From Piromyces finnis (lineage: Eukaryota; Neocallimastigomycota; Neocallimastigomycetes; Neocallimastigales; Neocallimastigaceae): a DNA stretch of 64,000 nt. Numbering within the stretch: the stretch's first letter is position 1; every line of letters starts with the position of its first letter. A program made the position numbers and the translations under genes. The notes beneath the pieces are model-generated. The model worked only from the letters and a program-made list of their open reading frames with translations, was not told where the DNA came from and did no database searches. Below are positions 25,768-40,160 of the stretch, in pieces. The DNA lies in assembly GCA_002104945.1 (NCBI GenBank), contig MCFH01000022.1:558001-622000 (forward strand), written 5' to 3'.

Positions 25768-26843
25768 TTTTTTTTTTTTTTTTGTTCTTTTATTCTTCTT
25801 CTTCTTCTTTCTCTAATTACAATAATTTTTTTTTCTTCAATAAAGGTAATATTATTCTTTTTTTTCTTTCTTTCTTTCTTTCTTTCTTATTCTTTTTCCA
25901 CTTTCTTTTCTTCTTTCCTTCCTTTATAACAAAACTAAAATCAAATTGAAACAACAACCAACAAAAAAAAATAATAATAATAAATAAAAAAAAATATTAT
26001 TTTTTTTACTTTTAAAAAAAAATGCTAAGATATTTTTATTTTATTATTTTTTAAGATTTAATATTATTTTATATATAAAAAAAAATATATTTTTTTTAAT
26101 GATATTTTAATGATTCCCAACCTTTTCTTAACTTCCTTTCCTTCCTCATAACTACCACTCTTTTATATTTTTATGAATTTATATGCATTAAATGTATTAT
26201 GCAAATATCCGCATTTTCTATTTTCTTTTTTGTACTTTGTACAATTTTTTTTTTTTTTTTTTAATTTTTTATTATGGATCATCCATTAATTTTTTTTTTT
26301 TTTTTTTAATAATTTTTAGAATAATGGATAAATTGGTTTAAGTTTTTATTTTTTTTTTTAAAAAGAAAAGAATTGACTTTATTAAATAATGTTATGTAGG
26401 CAATAATTATTACCATTTTTTATTTTTCTATTTTCTTATAATACGACTATTATATACGATTCAAAGTAATAAAATAAATATACACACTCTTTCTTTGCCT
26501 ATATATATAATTCGAAATGAATTATTAGTATCATTAAATTATTCTTTGTATATACATTAAGAATTTTTTTATTGTTAACTATTTTACAAATATATACGAA
26601 TATACATATATCTCTCTCTAAAAAAAAAAGAAAAGAAAAGAAAAAAAAAAGGACTTTTTTTTTCAATCTATATTTTATATTAAACCTTTTTTTCTTTCTT
26701 TCTTTCTTTCTTCTCTATTTATTTAAATATAACCTATTAGAAATAATAAATCAAATGTGAAATACAATTCAGTTTATTGCATTTCTTTTCTTTTTTTTTA
26801 TTATATAATAGAAAAAATAATGCATTTAAAGGAAAATATGAAT
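25768..26843. other. spacer between acetyltransferase copies A and B
   Basis: This is T-rich and A-rich sequence with CTTT/TTCT repeats (25866-25886, 26691-26711). No gene was seen. It includes the copy A promoter side and the copy B 3' flank. Confidence 0.55.
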
Positions 26844-27030
26844 TTATTTCGTTTTTCCAACAACTTTTGCAGGATTACCAGATACAATACTATTTGATTC
26901 AATGTTTGTAGATACAACACTTCCTGCACCTATAACAACTTTATCTCCAATTGTAACTCCTGGCAAAATAATAGAACCTGCTCCAATAAAACAATCATCT
27001 CCTATCTATATTTTTTTTTAAAAAAAAAAT

Positions 27031-27067
<37 letters not shown>

Positions 27068-28118
27068 TTTTAGAATATATAATATGTATAATATGTATAA
27101 TATGTATATGTATATAAGAGTTTTATATTTTATAATATTTATAATAATATTTATAGTTGAGGATATATATATATATATATAATACTATTATTTTTATTTA
27201 CTTTCACAGGTAATGTTAATTCTTTTTCAAATTCTCTTTCAATTAATGGGTGAGTAACTGCAATAATTTTACAGTCGGGTCCAATTAAACAATTATCCCC
27301 AATGGTAACATAAGTACAATCTAGTATGGTTAAGTTAAAGTTGATACTACTGTAATATTGTTGTTATAGTAATTATTATTGTATTGTTATAATTGTTGTT
27401 ATAATTGTTGTTATTATTATTATTATTATTGTTATTGTTATTATTATTGTTGTTGTTGTTGTTATTTTTAAAATATCATTTTATTATTTTGAAATGTAAT
27501 TTTTTATTTATTTTTTTATATATGAAAATATTTATTTTAAAAATGAATATGAATATGAATATGAATATGAATGTTTTTTAAGTAATTCAACAATTTCAAT
27601 AATATTATTAATATTATTTTAAATATTTTATATATATATATTTTAAATAAATACCATTTTTTACCAATTGAAATATTTGAACCATAGTCACAACGAAATG
27701 GAGGTTCAATATAACTTTGGTCTCCAAACTTTTTAAATAATTTTTTAAAGCAGTCTAATCTTTTATCGAATTCTTCAGGTTCAGAATCGTTAATTTTTTT
27801 TAAAAGTTTTCTACATTCAATACGTTCTTTTATTAATTGTGGGTCATTATAATTATAAGTTTCGCCCATTATCATTTTGTCTTTTTCTGTTTTTTCTTTT
27901 TCCTCTTTTATTTCTATTATTTCTATATCCTTATTATTCTTATCTGTATCATTCTCACTGTTCTTAGTGTCCTTGGTATCTTTTTTATTATCTGTTATAT
28001 TATCAATTTCATCAAATTCTTCTTTTTCTGCTTTTTCTATAGCTTCTATATATAATTTTGCTTTTTTATTTGATTCTGTTTCGTCAGAATTCGAATTTGA
28101 ATTTGTTCTTTTACCCAT
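26844..28118 (-). CDS. sugar O-acetyltransferase copy B (Maa/LacA/NodL family)
   Basis: Three exons: 28118-27655, 27346-27202 and 27005-26844. They join in phase to 256 residues. The first ~90 residues are an extra low-complexity, Asp/Glu/Lys-rich leader (MGKRTNSNSNSDETESNKKA onward) absent from bacterial enzymes. Then come the MAT/GAT N-terminal segment (KMIMGETYNYNDPQLIKERI), [16 protein letters not shown], and the left-handed beta-helix with ILDCTYVTIGDNCLIGPDCK. The active-site region is AVTHPLIER with the catalytic His, followed by [18 protein letters not shown] and VSGNPAKVVGKTK. The family transfers acetyl from acetyl-CoA to a sugar hydroxyl (maltose, galactosides, chitooligosaccharides). 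The substrate is not deducible here. The loop after THPL is shorter than in copy C (no N-G-EY-KP segment). Near-identical to copy D, introns included. Confidence 0.88.
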
Positions 28119-28122
28119 TTTT
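26857..28122. repeat. recent duplication, unit 1 (partner 30841-32109)
   Basis: This 1266-bp block and the 1269-bp block at 30841-32109 agree almost base for base, introns included. They differ by a few substitutions and by the number of AAT and AATATGTAT-type repeats in intron 2. Similarity ends abruptly a few bases from the start codon on one side and just before the stop codon on the other. Confidence 0.9.
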
Positions 28123-29054
28123 CTATTTTATCTTTCCTCGGTTTTTTTAAATAAAAAAAATTATTTTTTTTTTATTTATTCAAAATTTAAAAAAAATATT
28201 TATCATGTATTGTAATGTATTATAACGTATACAATATTCATCAAAAGAAAAAAGTGTGTATAAAAAAAAAAGGTATAAATAATGTGTATTAAAAGAGTGT
28301 ATATGTGTATATATAATTATTAGTACTTTTTTATATAAATATAAAAATCTTATAATTAGGTATTCTATAATATTTCATATATAAATCATTAATTCTAATA
28401 ATATAAGAGGAAAAAATATTAAATATATTAAAACAAAGTATTACTTTACATAGATGATGATAAAAAATATATGTATATTTATATATTATAAAAATTAATG
28501 TTGAATGAGATTGTGAAAAAAAAACAATCACATAGCATTATACTAAATATATATAATATTAAAATTCATTTTATTAAAAAAAAAAAAAAAAAAAAAAGGA
28601 TTGTTCAACTAGATACGAAGGATTAAATCTAAATTATTATATTATTATATATATAATCATCATGTTAAATACGCTTATTCATTATTTAATACTTGTATAT
28701 ATCAATATAATTATAACATTATTATTAGTATTTATAATAGGCTTAATAGATTTATTCCTTTATATATACACACACACTTATCTTTAAAAATACTATATAC
28801 TTTTTTTTAATAATATTTTAAAAGAAATAATAAGAAGAAAAACAGTTGTTTTTTCAATATATTTAGCTTTTTTTTATTTTATTTTAAAGTTTTTTATACA
28901 TTTTTTTTTTAATCTATATTTTTTTATTTTAAATATGATTATGCTATTTAATTATTAATATATAAAGATAGTTTTTATTTTGGTACAGATAAAAAAAAAT
29001 TATTACATTTTTTAATTATTATTATAACACCTTCTTATTAATTTTTTTTTTTGG
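28119..29054. other. spacer between acetyltransferase copies B and C
   Basis: AT-rich sequence without a supported gene. It contains the presumed promoter of copy B, just right of 28118, and the 3' flank of copy C. TATA-like dinucleotide runs are too frequent to assign a promoter. Confidence 0.55.
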
Positions 29055-29964
29055 TTAATAATCTAATTTTCTTAAAGGTTTGGCTGGGTTACCACAAACA
29101 ACAGTATCTGAAGGAACATCTTTAGTAACAACGCTACCAGCACCAATGACAACTCTATCACCAATGGTAACTCCTGGTAAGATAGTACAATTAGCTCCAA
29201 AGAAACAATCATTTCCAATCTATTTGTATATTATAATTAATAAATAATACAAATAATTAACAAGTATTATTTATTTACTTTTTTTTTTTTTTTTAACTTT
29301 ATTTTTTGTTTTTTACAATAAAAAGTCTATGTCCTTTTAATTGTATTATAAAGTTGTAATAGAGAATTAAATTATTTATTGTACTTACAGTAATTGGTTT
29401 ACCATATTCTGGACCACCATTCTTTCTAAGTTTATAGTCTAAAGGATGAGTAGCAGTAATAACTCTACAACCAGGACCAAATAAACAATCATCCCCAATT
29501 TTTACTGGGCAAACGTCTAAAACAATGGCATCAAAATTCATATAACTTTTTATATATAAAAAAAATTATTTTATTTTATAAATTAATAATATATATATTA
29601 TTATCATTTTATATTAGAAATTGACTTTTTCTTAAAAATATATATATATATGTATATATATTGTTACTTTTTTAAAAAAAAATAAAATAAAATAAAATAA
29701 AAATAATCTTTATGAAATTTACCTTCTTTCACCCATGGAAATATTATAACCATAGTCACAACGGAATGGTGGTTCAATATAAGCATCTTTACCAAATTTA
29801 CTAAATAATTCTCTACAATATTGTTCTCTTTCAGCAACTTCTTCTGGTTCAGCGTCATTAAATTTCTTTAATATTTTTCTACATGCAATACGTTCTTGAA
29901 CTAATTGTTTATCACTGGCAATGTATAATTCACCAGCAATCATCTTTTCTTTTTCAGTAGCCAT
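29055..29964 (-). CDS. sugar O-acetyltransferase copy C, canonical length (Maa/LacA/NodL family)
   Basis: Three exons: 29964-29723, 29545-29389 and 29219-29055. They join in phase to 187 residues, the usual length of bacterial maltose/galactoside acetyltransferases. In order: MAT/GAT N-terminal segment ([20 protein letters not shown]), [20 protein letters not shown], then [18 protein letters not shown], the catalytic-His block [20 protein letters not shown], then hexapeptide repeats [20 protein letters not shown] and [20 protein letters not shown], ending [12 protein letters not shown]. It is expected to be a cytosolic trimer acetylating a sugar with acetyl-CoA; the substrate is unknown. It is the only copy without an N-terminal extension and retains all expected active-site features, so it is the likeliest functional enzyme. 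Sequence type points to a bacterial origin, but two GT-AG introns show it is resident in the eukaryotic genome. Confidence 0.92.
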
Positions 29965-30824
29965 TTTTTTTTATCTATATCTATATCAATATACTTTTAT
30001 TTTATAAAGTTTTAATTATTTTCTCTTTTGCTTTTTTTTTATTTCTATAATTTGTAATTATTTGGATAAACCTTTTGAAATAATAAAAAAAAAGAAAGGA
30101 ATTTTTTAGTTTTTATTTTAAATATTAAAAAATAATTTAATTAAAGTATTTTTTAATATAAAATTAATTAATTTTTGATTAAAGAAAAAGTGTAAATTGG
30201 TCATATGACTAAAAGATGAGAAATTGTAAAAAGGTCAAAAGATAATTACTATTAATTCGTTAAAACCGCTTTTCTTTTTTATTTTATTTTTTTTCTTTTT
30301 TACTGTTTAAGAGAAAGAAAGAAGGAAATAAAGTAGATTTTTTTAAGTTATTATATGTAAAAAGTTATAAAATTCACTTTATTAATTTTTTTTTTTTTTA
30401 GATTAAAATGACTTTTATTAAAAATTGGATTTTTTTCCGCAATTAAATAGGTCAATACTTAAATAATTAAGGTTTTAATTATTATTTGATAAAAAAAAAA
30501 AAAAAGAAAAAAGTAAATTCATATTTTTTTTATTATTCTAGAATAAGAAATGTTCAATTATTTATTTTTTTATTTATTAGTTATTTTACTTAGTTTGTTT
30601 AGTTTTAAAAAAAATGAATCATCCATAAAATTATGACTCATTAAAATTAATTAAATTTTAGTTAATTTTTAATAATATTATTACTATATTACTATTGAAC
30701 TTCATTGAATTTCTTGCCTATGGAATGAATAAAAAATATAGTTATAGCATTATAGTATTTATAGCATTCTATATAAAATAGAATTTTTCTTTTGAGATAT
30801 ATAATATTATTACTTTGAACATTC
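29965..30824. other. spacer between acetyltransferase copies C and D
   Basis: AT-rich sequence with no supported gene. It contains the upstream region of copy C and the 3' flank of copy D. Confidence 0.55.
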
Positions 30825-31014
30825 TTAATAATCAAATTTCCCAACAACTTTTGCAGGATTACCAGATACAATACTATTTGATTCAATGTTTGTAGATACA
30901 ACACTTCCTGCACCTATAACAACTTTATCTTCAATTGTAACTCCTGGCAAAATAATAGAACTTGCTCCAATAAAACAATCATCTCCTATCTATATTTTTT
31001 TTTAAAAAAAAAAT

Positions 31015-31045
<31 letters not shown>

Positions 31046-32105
31046 TTTTAGAATATATAATATGTATAATATGTATAATATGTATAATATGTATATGTAT
31101 ATAAAAGTTTTATATTTTATAATATTTATAATAATATTTATAGTTGAAGATATATATATATATATATAATACTATTATTTTTATTTACTTTTACAGGTAA
31201 TGTTAATTCTTTTTCAAATTCTCTTTCAACTAATGGGTGAGTAACTGCAATAATTTTACAGTCGGGTCCAATTAAACAATTATCCCCAATGGTAACATAA
31301 GTACAATCTAGTATGGTTAAGTTAAAGTTGATACTACTGTAATATTGTTGTTATAGTAATTATTATTGTATTGTTATAATTGTTGTTATAATTGTTGTTA
31401 TTATTATTATTATTATTGTTATTGTTATTATTATTGTTGTTGTTGTTGTTATTTTTAAAATATCATTTTATTATTTTGAAATGTAATTTTTTATTTATTT
31501 TTTTATATATGAAAATATTTATTTTAAAAATGAATATGAATATGAATATGAATATGAATGTTTTTTAAGTAATTCAACAATTTCAATAATATTATTAATA
31601 TTATTTTAAATATTTTATATATATATATTTTAAATAAATACCATTTTTTACCAATTGAAATATTTGAACCATAGTCACAACGAAATGGAGGTTCAATATA
31701 ACTTTGGTCTCCAAACTTTTTAAATAATTTTTTAAAGCAGTCTAATCTTTTATCGAATTCTTCAGGTTCAGAATCGTTAATTTTTTTTAAAAGTTTTCTA
31801 CATTCAATACGTTCTTTTATTAATTGTGGGTCATTATAATTATAAGTTTCGCCCATTATCATTTTGTCTTTTTCTGTTTTTTCTTTTTCCTCTTTTATTT
31901 CTATTATTTCTATATCCTTATTATTCTTATCTGTATCATTCTCACTGTTCTTAGTGTCCTTGGTATCTTTTTTATTATCTGTTATATTATCAATTTCATC
32001 AAATTCTTCTTTTTCTGCTTTTTCTATAGCTTCTATATATAATTTTGCTTTTTTATTTGATTCTGTTTCGTCAGAATTCGAATTTGAATTTGTTCTTTTA
32101 TCCAT
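30825..32105 (-). CDS. sugar O-acetyltransferase copy D (Maa/LacA/NodL family), near-twin of copy B
   Basis: Three exons: 32105-31642, 31333-31189 and 30989-30825. They join in phase to 257 residues. Exon 1 differs from copy B in translation only at residue 2 (MDKR instead of MGKR), over 154 codons. Exon 2 has I-to-V after the catalytic THPL (THPLVER). Exon 3 has two glycine losses in the hexapeptide helix: [13 protein letters not shown] becomes GASSIILPGVTIE. The C-terminus is VVGKFDY, resembling copy C (RKLDY), where copy B ends VVGKTK. So copy D seems to keep the ancestral stop region while copy B was cut at the duplication edge. The glycine changes may weaken the left-handed helix. The upstream sequence differs entirely from that of copy B, so the two are likely expressed differently. 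Confidence 0.86.
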
Positions 32106-32109
32106 TTTT
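30841..32109. repeat. recent duplication, unit 2 (partner 26857-28122)
   Basis: Second unit of the direct duplication described at 26857-28122. Both are in the same orientation with copy C between them, so the event was not a simple head-to-tail tandem duplication. Confidence 0.9.
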
Positions 32110-34983
32110 GTAATAAGAAAAAAGTAAAAAAAAATATATATATATATATTAATTTTTTATTATTAATAATAAAGATTCAGAGGGTATACAAATTAGAATA
32201 AAGATTTAATTTTTTCAGATGATTGATCATCTGATAAAGGATAATAGTTTAAAACTTTTCATAATAAATGATATTTTTTAAAAAAAAAAAAAAAAGGGAA
32301 TGAATGAAAAAGAAAAAAAAAGAAAGAAAGAAAGAAATCTGTTATTAATGTATTAAAAATAAATACTTTAGCATCAAAAAAAGTATTATAGATATACAGA
32401 TATATTTACATTTTTATTTTTTTATAATAAAAAATTTAAATCATCAATTTCCCTTTTTTTTATATTTCTTTTTTTATTTTTATTTATTTTAAATATTTTT
32501 TTTTAAATTTTCACAATCAGTTTCAAAGAAATATAATAAAATAAAATAAAACACTTTTCTTCTTATAATAAAAAAACTATTTTATTTTATTTTCAATTCT
32601 TTATGGCTGGTTGGTTTCACCATTTTACTTTACATTAAATATATATATATATATATATATTTTTTTAAATATACTCAGTAAGATTTAATTTATTTTATAT
32701 TGTGCTACTTTTTCTCATTCAAATATATTATTATTATTTTACTTTATATTATTATATTTATTATTCTAATTAAAAGAAAAAAATATTTTATAAAACTTTA
32801 AACATTTCATTCAACAAAATATAATATCAATTTTTAAAAATTTAAATAAGCTTTTTTTATATATATTTAAATATAATAATAATGATGATGATGATGATTA
32901 GTAGTAGTACAAATAATATTAACAACAAAATTCAAATAATTCACATCAAGGCTGTTAAATATATTATAATATTAATTAGAGACTATATCATTTAAGTAGA
33001 ATTTCTGGAAAAGATTCTTCATTTTTTATATTTGAAAATTCACTTTATGGATGTGTTAACACACATCATTTTATTATAAAATAGATATATCTTTAGAGGG
33101 TTGTATCATTTACAATCTTTATACCTTATTCTAAATAATAATGATTTTATAATACAATTAAAATTATTAATTTCAAACTTTTAAGCTTTTTTATTTATTC
33201 CATTATTATTCTTTTATTCTATTTTCAAATAAACTTTAATCTTAATCATTAATACACTAAAACTATTAAAAATAAAAAAAAAAAGTAATAATTATTTAAA
33301 AAAATAATTATCTTATCTCTTTTCACTTATAATTAGATTTTTATTTTTAATAATAAATTTCGCATTCTTTTATATATATATAACATTTTATGCTTTATGT
33401 ACAATAATGAATAATGAATGAAAAAAAAAAAAAGTTTAAATTAGTAAATAGATTAATTACCAATTCTTTCTTTTTTTAAAAATGGGTCAATTTAAAAAAA
33501 AAAAAAAAAAAAAAAAGTATATATATAATATGTTTAATAAAAATATTATGATAATAATATTTTTTTATTCTATTATTAAATATAACTCCTTATTTATATA
33601 ATATAGATTATTTGAAGAAAAAACTTTGCTTTTTAAAAGTTTATATTTTTAACACTGCTATTGGTTATTCATACTTGTATATGCCTATGAAGTGACATTA
33701 ATATTAAAACCAAAACTTTAATTCTATGTATAAAAATTTTTATCCTTTACCTAAGATTCATATTTTCCAAAATTACTATGGATGTGATTAAAAAAAAAAG
33801 CAAATGAAAAGTTTAACATTTTCTACTATTTAATTATTATTTAGTATTAAAACTTTTCTATTTTTTTAAACATTATATTATAATAAACTTTAATTTATAT
33901 TTATTACAAAAAAAAAAAAAAAAAAGAAAAATAAAAAAAAATAATGATAAAGTATTTGGTATTTAGAGGGGGGGAAAAAAAGAAAAAAAAAAAAAAAAGT
34001 TAATGATATAATATAGTAATCTATTAAATATATATATAAATATATATTATTTATAGGTATTTTTTTTATTAAATATTAATAATAAATAGACTCAATGTAA
34101 AACTTTAAAGATTTTAATAAAACTCTGGATATATGAATAATGTAATAATGGAACCTAAAATAAAATAAAAAGATTCATATAATAATAAAGCTCATTTAAT
34201 CTTAAAAAAAAAAAAAAAAACTATTTTTATTTTTTTTTTTTATTATATATATATTATATTTATTATGTATTATATAGTATTCTTTAAAGTTATATAAATC
34301 ATAAAATATTAAGAATTATAATTTAAAAAATAAAGTAGATATTATTATCTTATTAAATGTTTTAATTCTATTATTATTTATTGTTCTTATTATTTTTATA
34401 TATTATTTTTTTTTTTTAATCCTAAATAGTTTTAATAAGATTAATTTGAAATAACTACTTTTAATTACTAACCTGTAATTGCTTAACAGAATTGTTAAGT
34501 AGTAATAATGAGAATAAGAAAGGAATAGATGATTCATTAAAAAAAAAAAAAAAAAAGAATAATAATAATAATAATATCTTTTTATTATAAAAAGTGGAAT
34601 AAAATGTTCAATCAAAAAAAACATAAATTTTCACATAAATAATTTTTTTTTCTTCCTTTCTTTTTCTTCGGCACCTATTTTTTTTCTTCAATAATACAAT
34701 ACATACTCTTCAAATAAGAAAAACTTTAAAAAAAAAAGTTCATTCGTAAAAAGATAACTTTTTTTTTACAATCATTAAAGGAAAAAAAAGAAAAGAAAAG
34801 AAAGAAAAGAGAAAAGGAAAAAAAGAATTAAATATATATATTGACTCTTTTTTTTCATTTACAAGTAAATATTTGGAAATTATTTTAATCTTTACTTTGT
34901 TACTAAAATAAGGATGATGATTTTTTTATAAAAAGAAGAATAGACTGAAATAATTTATATCAAAATATAAATAAGAAATTGAT

Positions 34984-35033
<50 letters not shown>

Positions 35034-35904
35034 AGAAAGAGAAAGAAAAAGATAATTGAATGTTGAATGAATATAATAATTAATAACTATTTTTACTCTT
35101 TATTAAGCATTTGTTGAGAAAGAAAAAAAATTCCAATACTATTACTTTTTGTTAAATAATACGTTCTATAATTAAAAAAAAGGAATTTAATGGATAAAAA
35201 AAAAAAAAAAAAAAGGAAAAAAGTTCAAGAATACGAATCAATATATCTCATTATTCTTTATTTAAAAAAATGAATAATAATTAGAAAGAATAAAAATAAA
35301 ATGATATTTAAATATAAACACTTATATAAAATGTTTAATGAATGTTAAAAAAAAAAGTTTTACTCAATTTTTAAATAAGATTAAAAATATAACAATTGAT
35401 AAACTAATGATATTATTTTTAAAATGATAAACAGAACAATGCAAAAATCATTATTAAAATAATTATAAATGAAAATTATTTATTAATAAAACCAATAACT
35501 ATTTATATTAACTCTTATTTTTCTTTTTTATATCCTATTTCTTTATAAAAATTATATATTATATATTATATATTATATATCTTTTCGAACCATTATAATC
35601 TTTTAATTTCAATAACAAAACAAATAAAAAAAAAAAACACTCTAACTTTTTTACTATTTTATGATGAATTAAAATTTCAATGATATAATCATATAAATAA
35701 TTTTTAAATCGACTTCGATAAGCTTCTTTTTTTTCTTTCTTTTTTTTTAACTTTTAAATAATTAGAATTTACTTTGATATTAGTAATTTTTTTTTCAGTC
35801 ATCAAAAAAAAAAAAAAATCTATACAATAAAATAAATTATAAAGATACTAATATATATACAGTACTACTACCACTATCATTCTAAATTTATATAAAAGAA
35901 AAAA
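32106..35904. other. long AT-rich intergenic spacer
   Basis: No gene could be supported in 3.8 kb. It holds an A run of about 42 at 34988-35029, a GATGTGT-TAAC-ACACATC hairpin at 33050-33067, an ATG trinucleotide run near 32880 and many shorter homopolymers. A G7 run at 33969-33975 is unusual for this window. Confidence 0.55.
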
Positions 35905-38178
<2,274 letters not shown>

Positions 38179-38389
38179 TCCAACAAAAAATAAACAAACA
38201 AACAAAAAAATATAGATTTAAATAAGCGTATAGGAAAATAATAATTATAATAACTTTTTTAAAAACATATAATAATAATTTTTTTTTTAAATAGAATTTA
38301 GAGATTTAGAGAGATATCATTAATTTTTTTTTAGTTACTTTATAAATTTTTATATTTAGTATTATTACTTTATTTTCTCACATATTTCC

Positions 38390-38425
<36 letters not shown>

Positions 38426-39456
38426 TTTAAAAAACTACAATTTTCTTTTTATTATATATATATATAATAAACATTATTTTGTTAATATTTTCTATGTAAA
38501 ATAGTATTAAAGATGAAAGCATTAAAAAAAAGTAAAAATATATATATAAATATATATTAAACCTATAATGAATATATATTTTGTAATTAATAATATTAAT
38601 AGTTTATTTTTTATATATTTATTTTATTTTTGTAATAAAAAAAAAAAAAAGAAAAGAAAAAAAAAAAACTAATAATAAAACTGATTTATAAATATATATT
38701 ATCATTAAATATAAATATAATAGATTTATATAAAAATAGAATAGTTTTAAAAAAAGAATAAGAAATAACATAATGGTCATTTTAAAAGTATTTTTTACAA
38801 ATAATAAAAAAAACACTTTAAACTAATAATAATCATTTCAAGAAAATAGAAAGAATTTTTAAAAAAAAGATAAACATTTGTAAAAAAAAAAAAAAAAAAA
38901 CATCTTTCTTAATGATTATTATAATACTTATTAAGACTTGTTTGCTTAGTTTTCTCGTCTTCTTATGAAAAGTATTTTTGATTAAAGTCTTAATAATAAT
39001 AATGATTTTAAATAGGAAAAAATCATGTTTATTAGCTTATATGTTCTTGCAGGTTTCTAACTTTAAAAATAAAATATTTTGGAAAAGATCAAGCTTCTTT
39101 TTTATAAATCTTGTCCATTATATTTCTTTTATTCTTTTCATGTCATCCTATCATGGCTTAAAAATTTAATTTGCAGTCCTTACTTGTCTATAAAAAAAAA
39201 ACAATTATTAATATGAATTGTTAAGTTTTAATTAATTAATTATAAATGATTCATTACATTGTATTAAAATATATATATAAATTCTTCGTGTATTAGGCTA
39301 TATAATAAGTATATAATAAGTGTGTTAAGCTGGTATATAAAATTTGAGTTTGGGTATTAAAACAGAAAAAATAAAAATCATAACCCATTATTTAAAAATT
39401 ATGGGTTAGATTAACAAAGTACAATTTTTTCTGTATACATTTTTTCAAGAGTATAT
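38179..39456. other. AT-rich spacer
   Basis: Holds the 3' flank of the membrane-protein gene, an A run near 38394-38422 and AT repeats. No gene was supported. Confidence 0.55.
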
Positions 39457-40114
39457 TGATAGAGTCAATACATTAGTTCTACAATTTGGCATGGGTCTAT
39501 CTACGTTTTGTTGAGGGTTATATACGTTTAGTAAAGGGTATACGAATATTTTGATGAGATATCATTGATAGAATCAATACGTGTCGTTCCAGTTTTTATC
39601 CTGGTTGTTAAGGCGTTTCCTTAGCATACATAAGGCTTCTGGTTCGACCCCGCAGATGTCAGTGCCTGTGGATTTTCCCACTGGGTTTGCCATGGGTTGG
39701 GTTATGATATTCAGGTAAGTATAAATGAACTTTCTAATTTACTACTATGATAATAACACTCGTCTAGCCGGCCTGAGAGGGTCTAGTGTACATGGTACAT
39801 TCCAAATTAGAACTTAATAAGTGGTGACTTAGGCTATGCCAAAAACACATAATATTCCTTAATCAATTTAAGTGTAAACATTAGGGGGCGGTTGACACGT
39901 GATCAAATTGACTATAAGAGGCTTAGCATTGTAGTTGTGAAATATCGTACAACGACATGCATCTAATGTACATGGATTAAGTGAGCGTCGAAGCTGAAGA
40001 AACAGTATGACAGACCAGGAGGGTCACAACCACCTAGCAATAGGAATGAGCCAACGTTTCTCTAAGAACCACCATTGGAGCTAACTCTGATCGATGGGAG
40101 AAATGCACTCGGAA

Positions 40115-40160
<46 letters not shown>

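Noticed and set aside
27837-28215. Plus-strand frames overlapping acetyltransferase copy B (and the twins at copy D)
   Set aside because: They are antisense to the low-complexity leader of exon 1. Duplicate presence simply reflects the block duplication.
24655-32105. Bacterial contamination as explanation for the acetyltransferase genes
   Set aside because: All copies have GT-AG introns in conserved positions, sit in typical AT-rich DNA and are flanked by fungal genes.
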